Assembly (NCBI GenBank): GCA_012839295.1 | Contig: DUNO01000015.1 | Span: forward strand, 61,394-125,393 | Length of the DNA: 64,000 nucleotides | Source of the DNA: Clostridiales bacterium | Lineage (GTDB): Bacteria > Bacillota > Clostridia > Lachnospirales > Lachnospiraceae | Direction of reading: 5' to 3' | In this document: one piece after another, positions 1 through 9,085 of the stretch | Layout of the letters: each line of letters begins with the position of its first letter | Numbering within the stretch: the stretch's first letter is position 1 | Program-made: the position numbers and the translations under genes | The notes under the pieces: model-generated | What the model was told of the DNA's origin: nothing | Databases searched by the model: none | The model's input: the letters and a program-made list of their open reading frames with translations, nothing else

Positions 1-132
1 ATCCTGACAAAAAGTGGGGCGGCGGTCCTGTTGGTCACCCTCATGTCTACCACCGCCTTCATTGCAAAAACGACGGGAAGATATCAGAAGCCTTCCGCGC
101 CGGATAAGGATGGGCGGCCCAATGGAGATTAA
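1..132 (+). CDS. C-terminal end of a membrane protein (partial)
   Basis: The frame is open from base 1 and ends in TAA at 130-132, giving 43 residues. A hydrophobic stretch (LTKSGAAVLLVTLMST) is followed by a short charged tail ending NGD, which looks like the last transmembrane helix and cytoplasmic tail of an integral membrane protein such as a transporter. The rest lies outside the window, so the family cannot be named. A hairpin terminator follows at 187-226, consistent with a real gene end. It converges with the DUF2935 gene on the other strand. Confidence 0.5.
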   Translation: MLTKSGAAVLLVTLMSTTAFIAKTTGRYQKPSAPDKDGRPNGD

Positions 133-186
133 TGCCTGAGGGACAATGGCCTCACACCGAATCCAGACTCACACCGAACCCACGCC

Positions 187-226
187 AAAAAAGCTCTGCA
201 ACCCTTAGTATTGCAAAGCTTTTTTA
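187..226. terminator. Bidirectional rho-independent terminator
   Basis: 15-nt arms (187-201 and 211-225, one mismatch) enclose a 9-nt loop and are flanked by A and T runs on both sides. It can serve both the partial plus-strand gene ending at 132 and the minus-strand DUF2935 gene ending at 252. Confidence 0.75.
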
Positions 227-251
227 TCATTTCTCTGCTATAATCTGTCTC

Positions 252-674
252 TTAGCACTGATACATAATAGTTTGGGCAATGCCAATAAAATACTCTGAT
301 TCCCTAATGATATGGTTAACTACCACTTTTCCGACTAAATCCTTCGCAAGCTGAGGACGTGTCAATAAATCATTCAGAAACTGTACGAATTGTTCACTCT
401 CTTGTATCGCATATCGGGTAAATTCCATGATATACTGTGTCATCGACTGATTAATCTGGCCCTGTGACCTCACAACTGTTTCGATTAACTGAACTGCTTT
501 TTGCTCCGTCTGATTAAATTTCAGCTCAAATTTCTTTAGCTGATTTATCGTCGCCGCATCTAAATTTGATACAACTTCTTGAATAACTGTCGTATGCTCT
601 GCTTCCTGCCGCTTCCAAAACTCTACCTCATCTAATACACGTAAGTAATTCTGATCACCATAATAGAATTGCAT
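252..674 (-). CDS. DUF2935-like helical protein
   Basis: 140 residues, strongly helical and without signal peptide or membrane segment, so probably cytoplasmic. The N-terminal EVEFWKRQEAEHT and C-terminal IIRESEYFIGI fit the DUF2935 pattern (Glu/Phe-Trp-x-Arg-Gln-x2-Glu-His with later Glu-rich helices), a small helical-bundle family common in spore-forming Firmicutes whose function is not established. The His and Glu positions suggest metal binding, which is inference. Family members often carry two such modules; this has one. A GGGGT-type ribosome site sits just upstream of the ATG. It is a single-gene unit next to the tmRNA locus and has no informative neighbours. Confidence 0.6.
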   Translation of the reverse strand: MQFYYGDQNYLRVLDEVEFWKRQEAEHTTVIQEVVSNLDAATINQLKKFELKFNQTEQKAVQLIETVVRSQGQINQSMTQYIMEFTRYAIQESEQFVQFLNDLLTRPQLAKDLVGKVVVNHIIRESEYFIGIAQTIMYQC

Positions 675-970
675 ACTACCCCTGCCATTAGAATCTTATC
701 ACTAATTCATATGAGATATCCTGGGAAAGTATTCGTTTTTAATGTTTTCTGCCGCCTCTTCCAGTTATTAAACAAAGATCAATGCCTTAAAATTAAGACT
801 TCCAGTTCCATGAAAGAAGAAATACAAATTAGATATTCCAGCAGGATTCTGTAAAGCCCAGATAAGTTTGATTTTTTAATGCCTCATATGCTTCTTTATA
901 TATTTTTCGCTGGATATCTAATTATAGGAAAAATAAATCAAAGTGAAGCTGTTCCCCCAATAAATCCACG

Positions 971-1008
971 AAAAAAGGGCTTCCACTTTTCATAGCGGAA
1001 GCCCTCAA
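971..1008 (-). terminator. ssrA terminator
   Basis: Perfect 9-bp stem (976-984 with 997-1005) followed, on the minus strand, by six T. It lies about 60 bases past the 3' end of tmRNA. The rest of 675-1064 shows nothing else convincing. Confidence 0.85.
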
Positions 1009-1064
1009 AAGGCTCGGATTTGCTGACTTTTTAAGCAACAAATCTTTTTAACTTTAATTTTTAA

Positions 1065-1452
1065 TGGAGCTGCGGGGAGTTGAACCCCGGTCCGAAAGCC
1101 CATTCATTGCAGTTTCTCCCATTACAGTCAGTCTTTTATGCAATGCCTAAAGTGCTATTAACATAGCGCTTTGCATGCTGTTCCCTCCATCCAACGCCGA
1201 CAGACAGGCTCTGGATTTCAGTAGCTTCATAAATCTTTTACCATCTCAAAGCTTTGAAGGTAAAGGTCCCCGCTAATTTGATGCCGAGGTCTTAAGCTGC
1301 GAGTTGCCTAAGGTCGACAAGCTGCATGCTTACGCTGCAGCTAATTCGTAATTATTGTTTGCGTTTAATTTTAGTTCTAAGTTGTTGACGCAGTCCTAGT
1401 CTGCGAATGGCTTCTACAACTTCAAAACCCCCGTCGAAACCAGTACAACCCC
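1065..1452 (-). ncRNA. ssrA: Transfer-messenger RNA (tmRNA)
   Basis: Rescues stalled ribosomes together with SmpB by acting as tRNA-Ala and then as mRNA for a degradation tag. The minus strand starts GGGGTTGTACTGGTTTCGACG, the usual tmRNA 5' end. Its first seven bases pair (with two G-U pairs) with CAGCTCC near the 3' end. The T-arm CGGGG-TTCAACT-CCCCG is at 1071-1090. The final A is followed by TTAA, so CCA is apparently not fully encoded. Length is about 388 nt, normal for Firmicutes. The tag frame is at 1330-1362. smpB lies 258 bp upstream, the common clostridial order. The start was set by acceptor-stem pairing. A small perfect hairpin (GTGCTA/TAGCAC) lies just upstream of the 5' end. Confidence 0.96.
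1330..1362 (-). other. tmRNA tag-peptide reading frame
   Basis: Encodes ANNNYELAAA followed by TAA. It keeps the hydrophobic Leu-Ala-Ala end recognised by ClpXP-type proteases in other bacteria. The third residue is Asn rather than the Asp seen in many tags. Read directly from the sequence. Confidence 0.9.
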
Positions 1453-1710
1453 GAAAGGTAGGTGCTACGTGGATAGCACTTTGAATATATCCTCTGGTTC
1501 GCAAACAAGCTGTCTGCCCACCCTGACCTATTGTCTTTATAAAGCCATGACCAGGGGTGGCCTGACGCGTTTATCAATTGTCTGAAACTATAATAGCATA
1601 GATTATAAAAAAAATAAAGTGTTTCTCGGAATTTCTTGCTGGCAGCGCTGGTAAAATACAACATGCAACATCTTCCAGCAAGAAACTTGTATCCATTGCT
1701 TTTTTAGTTC

Positions 1711-2175
1711 CTAATATAGATTCTTCACCTTAAAGTCCTTCTCGGCTTCCCTTCGCTGATCCTTCTTGGCAATGTCCTCCCGCTTGTCGTAGAGCTTCTT
1801 TCCTCTTGCCAGACCAATCTCCAGCTTAACCAGACTCCCTTTAAAATACACCTGCAGCGGCACCAGGGTATACCCCTTTTGTACAATCTTGCCTGCAATC
1901 TTATTAATCTCATACTTATGCATCAATAACTTTCTTACCCTCAAGGGATCCTTATTAAAAATATTCCCTTTCTCGTAGGGACTGATGTGCATATTATAAA
2001 TAAATACCTCCCCTTTCTCAACCCTGAGAAAGGATTCCTTTAAGCTGCATTTTCCCATGCGGAGGGATTTTACCTCCGTTCCATGCAATGCCATGCCAGC
2101 TTCATACTTTTCCTCGATAAAATAGTCAAAATAAGCCTTCTTATTATTGGCTATTAATTTAAAATTTTCCCCCAC
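1711..2175 (-). CDS. smpB: SsrA-binding protein SmpB
   Basis: 154-residue RNA-binding protein that carries tmRNA to stalled ribosomes. The family signatures [21 protein letters not shown] (N-terminal barrel), GTEVKSLR and the C-terminal basic tail [13 protein letters not shown] are all present, and the length is typical. The start is GTG, seven bases after the rnr stop, with AAGGAG inside the last rnr codons, so translation is probably coupled to rnr. The tmRNA gene follows downstream. No unusual residues are seen. Confidence 0.96.
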   Translation of the reverse strand: MGENFKLIANNKKAYFDYFIEEKYEAGMALHGTEVKSLRMGKCSLKESFLRVEKGEVFIYNMHISPYEKGNIFNKDPLRVRKLLMHKYEINKIAGKIVQKGYTLVPLQVYFKGSLVKLEIGLARGKKLYDKREDIAKKDQRREAEKDFKVKNLY

Positions 2176-2182
2176 TTACTTT

Positions 2183-4621
2183 TCAACTCTCCTTTTTATA
2201 TGAGGCCTTGCCCCTATTTTTATGGGGCTTCTCCTCCTTTGTTTTATGAGGCTTTACCCTCACCGTTTTATGAGACTTTACCCCCATCGTTTTATGAGGC
2301 TTTACTCCCACTGTTTTATGAGGCTTTACCCCCATCGTTTTATGAGGCTCTTCCTCCATTGTTTCATGAGGCTCTTCCTTCATCGTTTCATGAGGCTTAT
2401 CCCCCGTCTCCTCATAAGGCTCTTCTTCCACAAGGGCAAAGTCAATGGTACGCATTATTTTATCGGCATTCACTACCTGAACCATGACCTTCTGCCCCAA
2501 TTTATATGTTTTTTTCGTGTGTTCTCCTACCATCTGGTAGCGCTCTTCATCATAAATGTAATAATCGTCATTCATTTCACTGACACGGATCATTCCTTCC
2601 ACCGTATTGGGCAGTTCAACATACATACCCCAGCTGGTAACACCCGAGATAACACCTTCGAAAATCTCATCGATGTGATCCATCATATATTCTACCTTCT
2701 TCAGCTTCTGTACCTCACGCTCGGCTTCATCAGCCCGGCGTTCCGTCTTGCTGGAATGGTCGCTGACCGGGAACAGGATCTTCTCATAGTGGTGGATCCG
2801 CTGCTCTCCCAGCCTGCCGTTTAGGTTCTCCTTGATGATCCGATGGATCTGCAGGTCAGGATAACGCCGGATCGGGGAAGTGAAATGGCAATAATACTTC
2901 GCTGACAGGCCAAAATGCCCCGTATTTACAACCGTATATTTTGCCTGCTTCATGGAACGCAGGGTCAGCCTGCTGATTAAAGCCTCTTCCGGGGTATCCT
3001 CCACCTTGACCAGGAGCTTTTGTATCTCCTTTGGATGGATCTCCTCCTGACCGATCTTCATACTATATCCGAAGTTATTGATGAACACTGCTAATTTCCT
3101 GATCTTATCCTCATCCGGATTGTCATGGGTACGGTATACAAAGGGAAGCTCCTGCCAGAAAAAGTCCTCTGCAACGGTTTCATTTGCAATTAACATGAAT
3201 TCCTCAATGATCTTCGTTGCCTTGTTCCTTTCGTAGGGCTTTATTTCAATCGGTTTCCCCTGCTTGTCAACGATAATCTTACTCTCAGGAAAATCAAAAT
3301 TAATGGCTCCCCTCTTATGCCTTCTTCCCTTCAATATTTCTGCCAGCTCCTGCATCAGCATAAACATTGGGACAAGCTCTTCGTACTCCTTGCATACTTC
3401 CTCATCCTGCTCTTCAACTATCTTCGCTACATTCGTATAGGTCATCCGGCGGTCGGAACGCATTACCGTCTCCGCAATCCTGTGGCTTAGCACGGTTCCT
3501 TTCCCGTCAATATCCATAAAGCAGCTTAAGGACAGCCTGTCCACCTCCGGATTTAAGGAGCAGATTCCATTGGACAGCTTATGGGGAAGCATCGGTATTA
3601 CCCTGTCCACCAGGTAAACACTTGTGCCCCGCTTCAGCGCTTCCTTATCCAGGGCGGAGCCCTCCTTTACGTAATGGGAAACATCAGCGATATGGACTCC
3701 CAGATGGTAGATGTCCCCTTCCTTTGTCAGGGTAATGGCATCATCCAAATCCTTCGCATCTTCACCGTCTATGGTTACCGTCATCATATCGCGGATATCC
3801 ATGCGGTTCTCTATCTCCGTAGGGTCGATTTCCTCCGGAACCTTATAAAGTGACCTCATGACCTCCTCCGGAAAATCTACTGGCAACTCATAGGCTTTAA
3901 TTACCGACATAATATCCACTCCCGGATCATTCACATGACCAAGGATTTCAATGACCTTCCCCTCCGGGCTATGGGCCTCATCACCGTAATCCGTAAGCTT
4001 CACCACAACCTTATGGCCGTTCACCGCTCCCTTGGTATGCTCCTTCGGAATGAAGATATCCTTGCCAAATTTTTGGTTATCCGGTATTACAAAGCCAAAG
4101 TTCTTGTTTTTTTCAAAGGTGCCGACGATCTCATTCTTTCCGCGCTCCAGAATGCCCACTATGGCTCCTTCCTTCCGCCTTCCCGTCTGCTCCTCTTTAA
4201 CGGAAACCATGACCCTGTCCCCATGGAGCGCTCCTTTGGTGGCCTCACCGGGTATAAAGATATCCTCTTCCTCCCCCTCAAGAACTACAAAGCCAAAGCC
4301 CCTCTGGGTTCCTGAAAATGTCCCGACCTTAATATCATCTCCTGGGAGCCGGTAACGTCCCTGTGCATCCAGAATGACCGACCCTTTAGAAATCAGCTGG
4401 TCCAATACCAGCTTTAGTTCATGCTTCGCGCCCCTCGGTACCTGCAGTAATACGACAAGATCCTTAAATTTTAATGGTTTATATTCTTTGCTCGAGAACA
4501 GCTCCTCCAGCATCTCTTCTTTTTCCTTCAACACTTCACTTTCCTTCAATCCTTCATGTTCCTTCAATTCTTCACTTTCCTTCAATCCTTCATGTTCCTT
4601 CAATTCTTCATGTTCTTTCAT
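2183..4621 (-). CDS. rnr: Ribonuclease R (3'-5' exoribonuclease) with repeat-rich termini
   Basis: Processive 3'-5' exoribonuclease that degrades structured RNA and works with tmRNA/SmpB. Order of parts: a Lys/Glu-rich N-terminal repeat, winged-helix-like segment, two cold-shock OB domains, RNB catalytic domain with the Asp cluster DGEDAKDLDDAITL, an S1 domain (GVISGVTSWGMYVELP), and a basic His/Lys/Thr repeat tail. I place the start at ATG 4621, preceded by GGAGGAA. A longer frame opens at 4687, but an extended -10 (TGGTATACT, around 4667-4675) lies inside it, so that upstream part is probably untranslated. The neighbours secG upstream and smpB/ssrA downstream are the usual clostridial arrangement. 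The terminal repeats are unusual for this family. Confidence 0.95.
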   Translation of the reverse strand: MKEHEELKEHEGLKESEELKEHEGLKESEVLKEKEEMLEELFSSKEYKPLKFKDLVVLLQVPRGAKHELKLVLDQLISKGSVILDAQGRYRLPGDDIKVGTFSGTQRGFGFVVLEGEEEDIFIPGEATKGALHGDRVMVSVKEEQTGRRKEGAIVGILERGKNEIVGTFEKNKNFGFVIPDNQKFGKDIFIPKEHTKGAVNGHKVVVKLTDYGDEAHSPEGKVIEILGHVNDPGVDIMSVIKAYELPVDFPEEVMRSLYKVPEEIDPTEIENRMDIRDMMTVTIDGEDAKDLDDAITLTKEGDIYHLGVHIADVSHYVKEGSALDKEALKRGTSVYLVDRVIPMLPHKLSNGICSLNPEVDRLSLSCFMDIDGKGTVLSHRIAETVMRSDRRMTYTNVAKIVEEQDEEVCKEYEELVPMFMLMQELAEILKGRRHKRGAINFDFPESKIIVDKQGKPIEIKPYERNKATKIIEEFMLIANETVAEDFFWQELPFVYRTHDNPDEDKIRKLAVFINNFGYSMKIGQEEIHPKEIQKLLVKVEDTPEEALISRLTLRSMKQAKYTVVNTGHFGLSAKYYCHFTSPIRRYPDLQIHRIIKENLNGRLGEQRIHHYEKILFPVSDHSSKTERRADEAEREVQKLKKVEYMMDHIDEIFEGVISGVTSWGMYVELPNTVEGMIRVSEMNDDYYIYDEERYQMVGEHTKKTYKLGQKVMVQVVNADKIMRTIDFALVEEEPYEETGDKPHETMKEEPHETMEEEPHKTMGVKPHKTVGVKPHKTMGVKSHKTVRVKPHKTKEEKPHKNRGKASYKKES
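2207..2398 (-). repeat. 24-bp tandem repeat coding the RNase R tail
   Basis: Eight in-frame units of eight residues of the form K/E-P-H-K/E-T-M/V-x-V/E (for example KPHKTMGV). The units differ mostly at single codons, indicating slippage expansion followed by drift. The tail is basic and may add RNA affinity. Confidence 0.85.
4511..4618 (-). repeat. 18-bp tandem repeat coding the RNase R N-terminus
   Basis: Six in-frame units of six residues (KEHEEL, KEHEGL, KESEEL, KEHEGL, KESEVL, KEKEEM), charged and helical, directly after the chosen start codon. Confidence 0.85.
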
Positions 4622-4756
4622 GGCTTCCTCCATTCTGCTGCCTGTCGCAGAGGACAATTTATTAATAGTATACCATAATTTTGGCATTTTAAAATAATAA
4701 ATCTAAACAAAACAGTAATATTTTTTTATTATTTTAAAAATAACTATATTAATATA

Positions 4757-4786
4757 TTGACAATAGTGTATGTCATACAGTATATT
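4757..4786 (+). promoter_or_regulatory. padR promoter with operator in the spacer
   Basis: TTGACA (4757-4762), 18-bp spacer, TATATT (4781-4786). The spacer holds a perfect palindrome TGTATGTCATACA (4767-4779) with ATG/CAT half-sites like those bound by PadR proteins, so autorepression by the next gene is likely. Confidence 0.75.
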
Positions 4787-4842
4787 GATATTAAAGAGAA
4801 AAAAGAAAGCTATCTTTCATAAAGAAATGGCAGGTGATTATT

Positions 4843-5190
4843 TTGGAAGGCTATGACGAACTGATAAGCTCACTTATCATCGAACTGAAGAGGGGAACCC
4901 TGGTGCTTTCCGTGCTCAGCCAGTTAAAAAGCCCGGAATACGGCTATTCCCTGGTACAGAAGCTGGAGAATAAAAGCACCCTGATTGAGGCAGGAACCCT
5001 ATATCCCCTGCTGCGCAGGTTAGAGAAGCAGGGGCTGCTGAAAAGTGAATGGGATACCAGCGAAAGCAGACCCAGAAAGTTTTATGTCCTAAGTGAAGAA
5101 GGGACAGTTGTTTACCAGCATTTAAAGAAGGAGTGGCGGATCCTCTCCGACCAGCTTGAACTATTATTGAAGGAGGATGAAAATGCATGA
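4843..5190 (+). CDS. PadR-family transcriptional regulator
   Basis: About 115-residue winged-helix regulator. It shows the PadR core: KRGTLVLSVLSQLKSPEYGYSLVQKL, then AGTLYPLLRRLEKQGLLKSEW and the wing SRPRKFYVLSEEG, followed by a short C-terminal dimer helix. The frame opens at GTG 4834, but the AGGTG ribosome site at 4832-4836 would overlap that codon and is well spaced for TTG 4843, which I prefer. It overlaps the next gene by four bases (ATGA). PadR regulators of this type commonly control the linked membrane protein, so the pair is probably an autoregulated envelope-response unit. Confidence 0.85.
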   Translation: MEGYDELISSLIIELKRGTLVLSVLSQLKSPEYGYSLVQKLENKSTLIEAGTLYPLLRRLEKQGLLKSEWDTSESRPRKFYVLSEEGTVVYQHLKKEWRILSDQLELLLKEDENA

Positions 5191-6170
5191 ATCTTATTGA
5201 GCGTTATGTTTTTGCAGTCACTGAACATCTGGATGAGGGCATCCGCAAGGATGTGGCGGATGAGCTTACATCCAATATAGAGGATATGTTACCGGAGAAC
5301 CCTTCCGGGGAGGATATCCGTGGGGTTCTGGAGAAAATGGGTAACCCACATAAATTAGCTGATGAATATAAGCCTGTTAAGAGATACCTGATCGGCCCCA
5401 CCCTCTTTGACAGCTATATTTCCTTGCTGAAGCTGGTAATAGGAATTGCCGTATCTGTAATTGTCTGCATCACCCTGCTGGGCTGGGGCTTCAAGCCTCC
5501 CCAAGATTACAGCTATGTGAAGCTAATTACGGATTTAATCGTTACAGCGGTTGATACCGCATTCCAGGCCGCCGTATGGGTGACCATCATCTTTGCCATA
5601 CTGGAGAGAACGGGAGTAAACGAAGGACAGCTGCCCTTCTCAAAAAAGAGCTGGACCATCGATGACCTGCCCCCAGGAGAAGTGCCCCAAAGTAAGAAAA
5701 TATCACGTGTAGAAACTGCCCTGTCCCTGTTTTTTACGATATTGTTTGTCTCCATTCTCTATTTTAGACCTAACCTTATCGCCATCTATATCCGTGAGAA
5801 TAGTAATACACAGGCAATTCCCTTATTTTCCGTGGAGCGTTTGGGCTTTTATTCCACTGCAATTATACTGATTGCCATAGTACAGCTCCTAATTATCGTA
5901 TGGAAATTTATCCAAGGTAAATGGAACCTTCCCCTGGCTGTCGCAAACCTTGTGGAAAATGCCGCTTCCTGCGTACTTATGATTCTCCTGTTAACTGACA
6001 GGCATTTGCTTCGCCCGGAATTTTTTAATGGGCTTGCAGCCATCTCCAGCGTCTCCGCTACACGGATCACCGATATCTGGTTCCGGGGAACCTCACAGAT
6101 CATTATTATCGTTTTTATAATAATCATCATATGTGACAGCATCTCAGCATTTGTCAAAGCGAAAAAATAA
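5187..6170 (+). CDS. PadR-linked membrane protein with HAAS-type N-terminus
   Basis: 327 residues. The first ~75 are a soluble helical segment (LIERYVFAVTEHLDEGIRKDVADEL... EDIRGVLEKMGNPHKLADEYK), the pattern of HAAS/DUF1700-type domains found beside PadR regulators. About six hydrophobic segments follow (near residues 85-105, 120-140, 178-198, 222-242, 252-270 and 300-322). No enzymatic motif is seen. It overlaps padR by four bases and shares its promoter and the terminator at 6191. Family knowledge suggests the soluble part senses or binds the PadR partner; the actual function is unknown. Confidence 0.65.
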   Translation: MNLIERYVFAVTEHLDEGIRKDVADELTSNIEDMLPENPSGEDIRGVLEKMGNPHKLADEYKPVKRYLIGPTLFDSYISLLKLVIGIAVSVIVCITLLGWGFKPPQDYSYVKLITDLIVTAVDTAFQAAVWVTIIFAILERTGVNEGQLPFSKKSWTIDDLPPGEVPQSKKISRVETALSLFFTILFVSILYFRPNLIAIYIRENSNTQAIPLFSVERLGFYSTAIILIAIVQLLIIVWKFIQGKWNLPLAVANLVENAASCVLMILLLTDRHLLRPEFFNGLAAISSVSATRITDIWFRGTSQIIIIVFIIIIICDSISAFVKAKK

Positions 6171-6190
6171 AAGGCTAAGGTACGATCTAT

Positions 6191-6245
6191 AAAAAAGGGC
6201 TGCGCACCATTCGTTCATTAACCATTGGTGCACAGCCCTTTTTTA
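6191..6245. terminator. Bidirectional terminator between the PadR unit and secG
   Basis: Long stem (AGGGCTG-x-GCACCA paired with TGGTGCACAGCCCT) with A and T runs on the two sides. It ends the plus-strand padR operon and the minus-strand glycolysis/secG run. Confidence 0.9.
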
Positions 6246-6252
6246 TATGTTC

Positions 6253-6495
6253 TTACCAGATATTCAAATTTAAAACAATCGAAAGTATCATAAACGCCGC
6301 TGCTAAATACTTCGTTATTCTCTCCATATTGCCTTCCATTGAGCGCCCTTTATTCTTTGCCCAATAGGTTTCACTGGAACCGGTTAATGCGCCGGATAAG
6401 CCTGACGTTTTACCTTCCTGTCTTAATACTACAACTACCATCGCTATACATATCAATACATAAATAACCTGTACTATAACCTTTAAGGTTGCCAT
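6253..6495 (-). CDS. secG: Preprotein translocase subunit SecG
   Basis: 80-residue membrane protein of the SecYEG channel. It has two hydrophobic segments (ATLKVIVQVIYVLICIAMVVVV and the C-terminal YLAAAFMILSIVLNL) around the family's conserved loop EGKTSGLSGALTGSSETYW. The start is ATG 6495 with GGAGGTG nine bases upstream; the frame extends ten codons further but without a ribosome site. It lies between gpmI and rnr, the usual clostridial context. The stop is close to the shared terminator. Confidence 0.92.
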   Translation of the reverse strand: MATLKVIVQVIYVLICIAMVVVVLRQEGKTSGLSGALTGSSETYWAKNKGRSMEGNMERITKYLAAAFMILSIVLNLNIW

Positions 6496-6556
6496 CTTGT
6501 CTACACCTCCTACAAAACTAAACACTATTCTATCATAGATAAGAAACTATTTCAAC

Positions 6557-8098
6557 TTATTTTTTAATTAACAGGGATTTGCCGGTCATCTCCGCCGGTT
6601 TTTCCATTCCCATCATTTCAATCAGGGTTGGAATGATATCCGCCAGGCATCCACCCTCTGCTAAGGCATAGTCCTTATCGTAGTTCACAAGGATAAATGG
6701 AACAGGGTTCGTTGTATGTGCGGTAAAGGGCTCGCGTGTCTCATAATCTACTAATTGCTCGGCATTTCCGTGATCCGCACAGATGAACATCTGCCCGTCA
6801 ACCGATAAGAGGGCTTCAACTGCCCTGCCAACACATTGGTCAACCGCTTCGATTGCCTTAATGGCTGCCGTCTCAATACCCGTATGGCCTACCATATCAG
6901 GGTTAGCAAAGTTTACGACGATAACATCATATTTTCCTGATTTAATAGCTTCCACCAAATTATCCGCAACCTCGTAGGCACTCATTTCCGGCTGCAGGTC
7001 ATAGGTAGGAACCTTGGGGGATTTTACAAGGATACGGTCCTCTCCCTCGTTTGGAACCTCCACACCGGCATTGAAGAAGAAGGTAACATGTGCATATTTC
7101 TCTGTCTCCGCAAGACGGAGCTGTGTCTTATGGTTGGCCGCAAGGAATTGCCCGAAGGTATTATCCAGGGAAATCTTATGGAAGGCCACTATTTTATTCG
7201 GAATCGTTATGTCATACTCCGTAAAGCAGACATAGGTCAAAGCCATCCTCTTTGCACGGTCAAAGCCGCTAAACTCATCATCACAGAAGGTTCTTGTGAT
7301 TTCTCTTGCACGGTCAGGCCTGAAATTGAAAAAGATAACCGAATCCTTCTCCTTGACCGTCGCAACAGGCTTGCCGTTATCCAGGATTACCGTTGGCAGC
7401 ACAAATTCATCAAATTTTTCCACATCATAGGAATTCTGTACGGCAGTTACAGCGCTTTCTGCTGTCTCTCCTTCCCCGAGCGCCATGGCACGGTAAGCCT
7501 TTTCTACACGGTCCCAGCGGTTATCACGGTCCATTGCATAATAACGGCCCATGACGGAGGCAACCTTGCCGACACCGATGGATTTCATCTGGTCCTGAAG
7601 CTGCTCTATAAAGCCTTTACCGGAAGCGGGAGGCGTATCCCTGCCATCCAGGAATGCATGCACATAGACATTCTTTATTTCTTCCCTTTTTGCTAACTCA
7701 AGCAATGCATAAAGGTGGGTGTTATGGCTATGGACACCACCATCGGAAAGCAAGCCGAGTAAATGCAGGCCTGAATCATTTTTCTTGCAATTTTCAATTG
7801 CCTCTAATAATGCGGGATTTTTATAAAAGGTTCCGTCCTGGATTTCCTTGGTTATCCTTGTCAGCTCCTGGTATACGATCCTGCCTGCACCCATGTTAAT
7901 ATGTCCTACCTCTGAATTGCCCATCTGGCCATCCGGCAGGCCTACCGCCATTCCGCTTGCATACCCCTTTACAAAGGGATATTCCTTCATCAACCGGTCA
8001 ATATTTGGCTTCTTTGCCTCAGCGACTGCATTTGCCTCCACTCTCTCATTTAAGCCAAAGCCATCTAATATCATTAATACCGTAGGTTTCTTACTCAT
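6557..8098 (-). CDS. gpmI: 2,3-bisphosphoglycerate-independent phosphoglycerate mutase
   Basis: Interconverts 3- and 2-phosphoglycerate in the cytoplasm using two Mn ions and a phosphoserine. 513 residues, typical. Motifs: VLMILDGFG (metal-binding Asp), MGNSEVGHINMGAG (catalytic Ser), FLDGRDTPP, RPDRARE and ADHGNAEQ near the end. The start is ATG 8098 with GGAGG upstream; thirty extra upstream codons in frame lack family similarity. It follows tpiA after a 240-bp gap with no obvious gene (weak imperfect hairpins only) and precedes secG. Confidence 0.96.
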   Translation of the reverse strand: MSKKPTVLMILDGFGLNERVEANAVAEAKKPNIDRLMKEYPFVKGYASGMAVGLPDGQMGNSEVGHINMGAGRIVYQELTRITKEIQDGTFYKNPALLEAIENCKKNDSGLHLLGLLSDGGVHSHNTHLYALLELAKREEIKNVYVHAFLDGRDTPPASGKGFIEQLQDQMKSIGVGKVASVMGRYYAMDRDNRWDRVEKAYRAMALGEGETAESAVTAVQNSYDVEKFDEFVLPTVILDNGKPVATVKEKDSVIFFNFRPDRAREITRTFCDDEFSGFDRAKRMALTYVCFTEYDITIPNKIVAFHKISLDNTFGQFLAANHKTQLRLAETEKYAHVTFFFNAGVEVPNEGEDRILVKSPKVPTYDLQPEMSAYEVADNLVEAIKSGKYDVIVVNFANPDMVGHTGIETAAIKAIEAVDQCVGRAVEALLSVDGQMFICADHGNAEQLVDYETREPFTAHTTNPVPFILVNYDKDYALAEGGCLADIIPTLIEMMGMEKPAEMTGKSLLIKK

Positions 8099-8338
8099 GT
8101 TATTCCTCCATTCAGCCGCAGTTTGGCGGCAAACACTGATTAACCACTCTGTGGGATATGTAGCTCCACATTTATTTACTTCTTTCAATCCACGCTCCCA
8201 TAAAGGTCACGACGGACTAGAAAAATTTTACGAAGCCCCTGGCAGAGGTATGAGCCCTGTCAGGAGCGGTAACTCCGGTTGCTGCCGGATATTTTATTGA
8301 CAAATGAAGCCACGGTCCAGGCCTTCATTCATCATGTA

Positions 8339-9085
8339 TTATTTATAATTAACAATCTTACCAAAGTCAGCCTTTAAGCTGGCGCCGCCAACTAAACCGC
8401 CGTCAATATCCGGCTGTGAAAACAGCTCAGCCGCACTTGCTGCTGTTACGCTGCCGCCGTACTGGATACGGATTGCCGCTGCCGTGGCTTCGTCATAGAT
8501 CTCGGCGATACACTCACGGATTGCTTTGCAAACTTCCTCTGCCTGCTCTGTCGTAGCAACCTTACCGGTACCAATAGCCCAGATCGGCTCGTAAGCGATG
8601 ACTGCCGTCTTCGCCTGGTCTGCTGTTACGTTTAAGAAGGCAATCTTGATCTGCTGACGGATCCAATCAATTGTAATGCCCTGTTCCCTCTGCTTTAAGG
8701 ATTCACCACAGCAGATAATCGGTGTGATACCATGCTCAAATGCCTTTAACACCTTTTTGTTCACAGTTTCATCTGTCTCCGCAAAATACTCTCTTCTTTC
8801 GGAATGTCCGATAATCACATATTTTACGCCAATGCTGGTCAGCATGTTAGGAGCGATCTCACCGGTATAGGCTCCACTCTCCTCATAATACATATTCTGT
8901 GCGCCGATTTCAATATTGGTGCCTTCTGCAGCTGCGAGCGCTGTTGTCAGGCTGATTGCCGGCACGCAAAATATTACATCCGCATCCTCTGTAACTACTA
9001 AAGGCTTTAACTCGTTGATTAATGCAACTGTCTCAGCCGGAGTTTTATTCATCTTCCAGTTACCTGCAATTATCTTCTTACGCAT
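8339..9085 (-). CDS. tpiA: Triosephosphate isomerase
   Basis: Interconverts dihydroxyacetone phosphate and glyceraldehyde 3-phosphate. 248 residues. The substrate Lys is in AGNWKMNK, the electrophilic His in IIGHSERR, the catalytic Glu in [12 protein letters not shown], and the phosphate loop in [13 protein letters not shown]. The start is ATG 9085 with AGGAGG upstream; the 38-codon upstream extension is not family-like. It lies in the gap-pgk-tpiA-gpmI order of lower glycolysis. Confidence 0.96.
   Translation of the reverse strand: MRKKIIAGNWKMNKTPAETVALINELKPLVVTEDADVIFCVPAISLTTALAAAEGTNIEIGAQNMYYEESGAYTGEIAPNMLTSIGVKYVIIGHSERREYFAETDETVNKKVLKAFEHGITPIICCGESLKQREQGITIDWIRQQIKIAFLNVTADQAKTAVIAYEPIWAIGTGKVATTEQAEEVCKAIRECIAEIYDEATAAAIRIQYGGSVTAASAAELFSQPDIDGGLVGGASLKADFGKIVNYK

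Noticed and set aside
669..854. 61-codon plus-strand frame after the DUF2935 gene
   Set aside because: Starts inside the DUF2935 coding start region, no ribosome site, AT-rich intergenic character.
1065..1090. tRNA-like T arm
   Set aside because: It is the 3' end of tmRNA; no separate tRNA with D and anticodon arms is present.
1422..1664. 80-codon minus-strand frame near ssrA
   Set aside because: It overlaps the 5' end of tmRNA and has no family resemblance or ribosome site.
2222..2824. Open frames on the plus strand opposite rnr
   Set aside because: They arise from the 24-bp repeat read in antisense; composition is repetitive, there is no ribosome site, and rnr on the other strand is a clear family protein.
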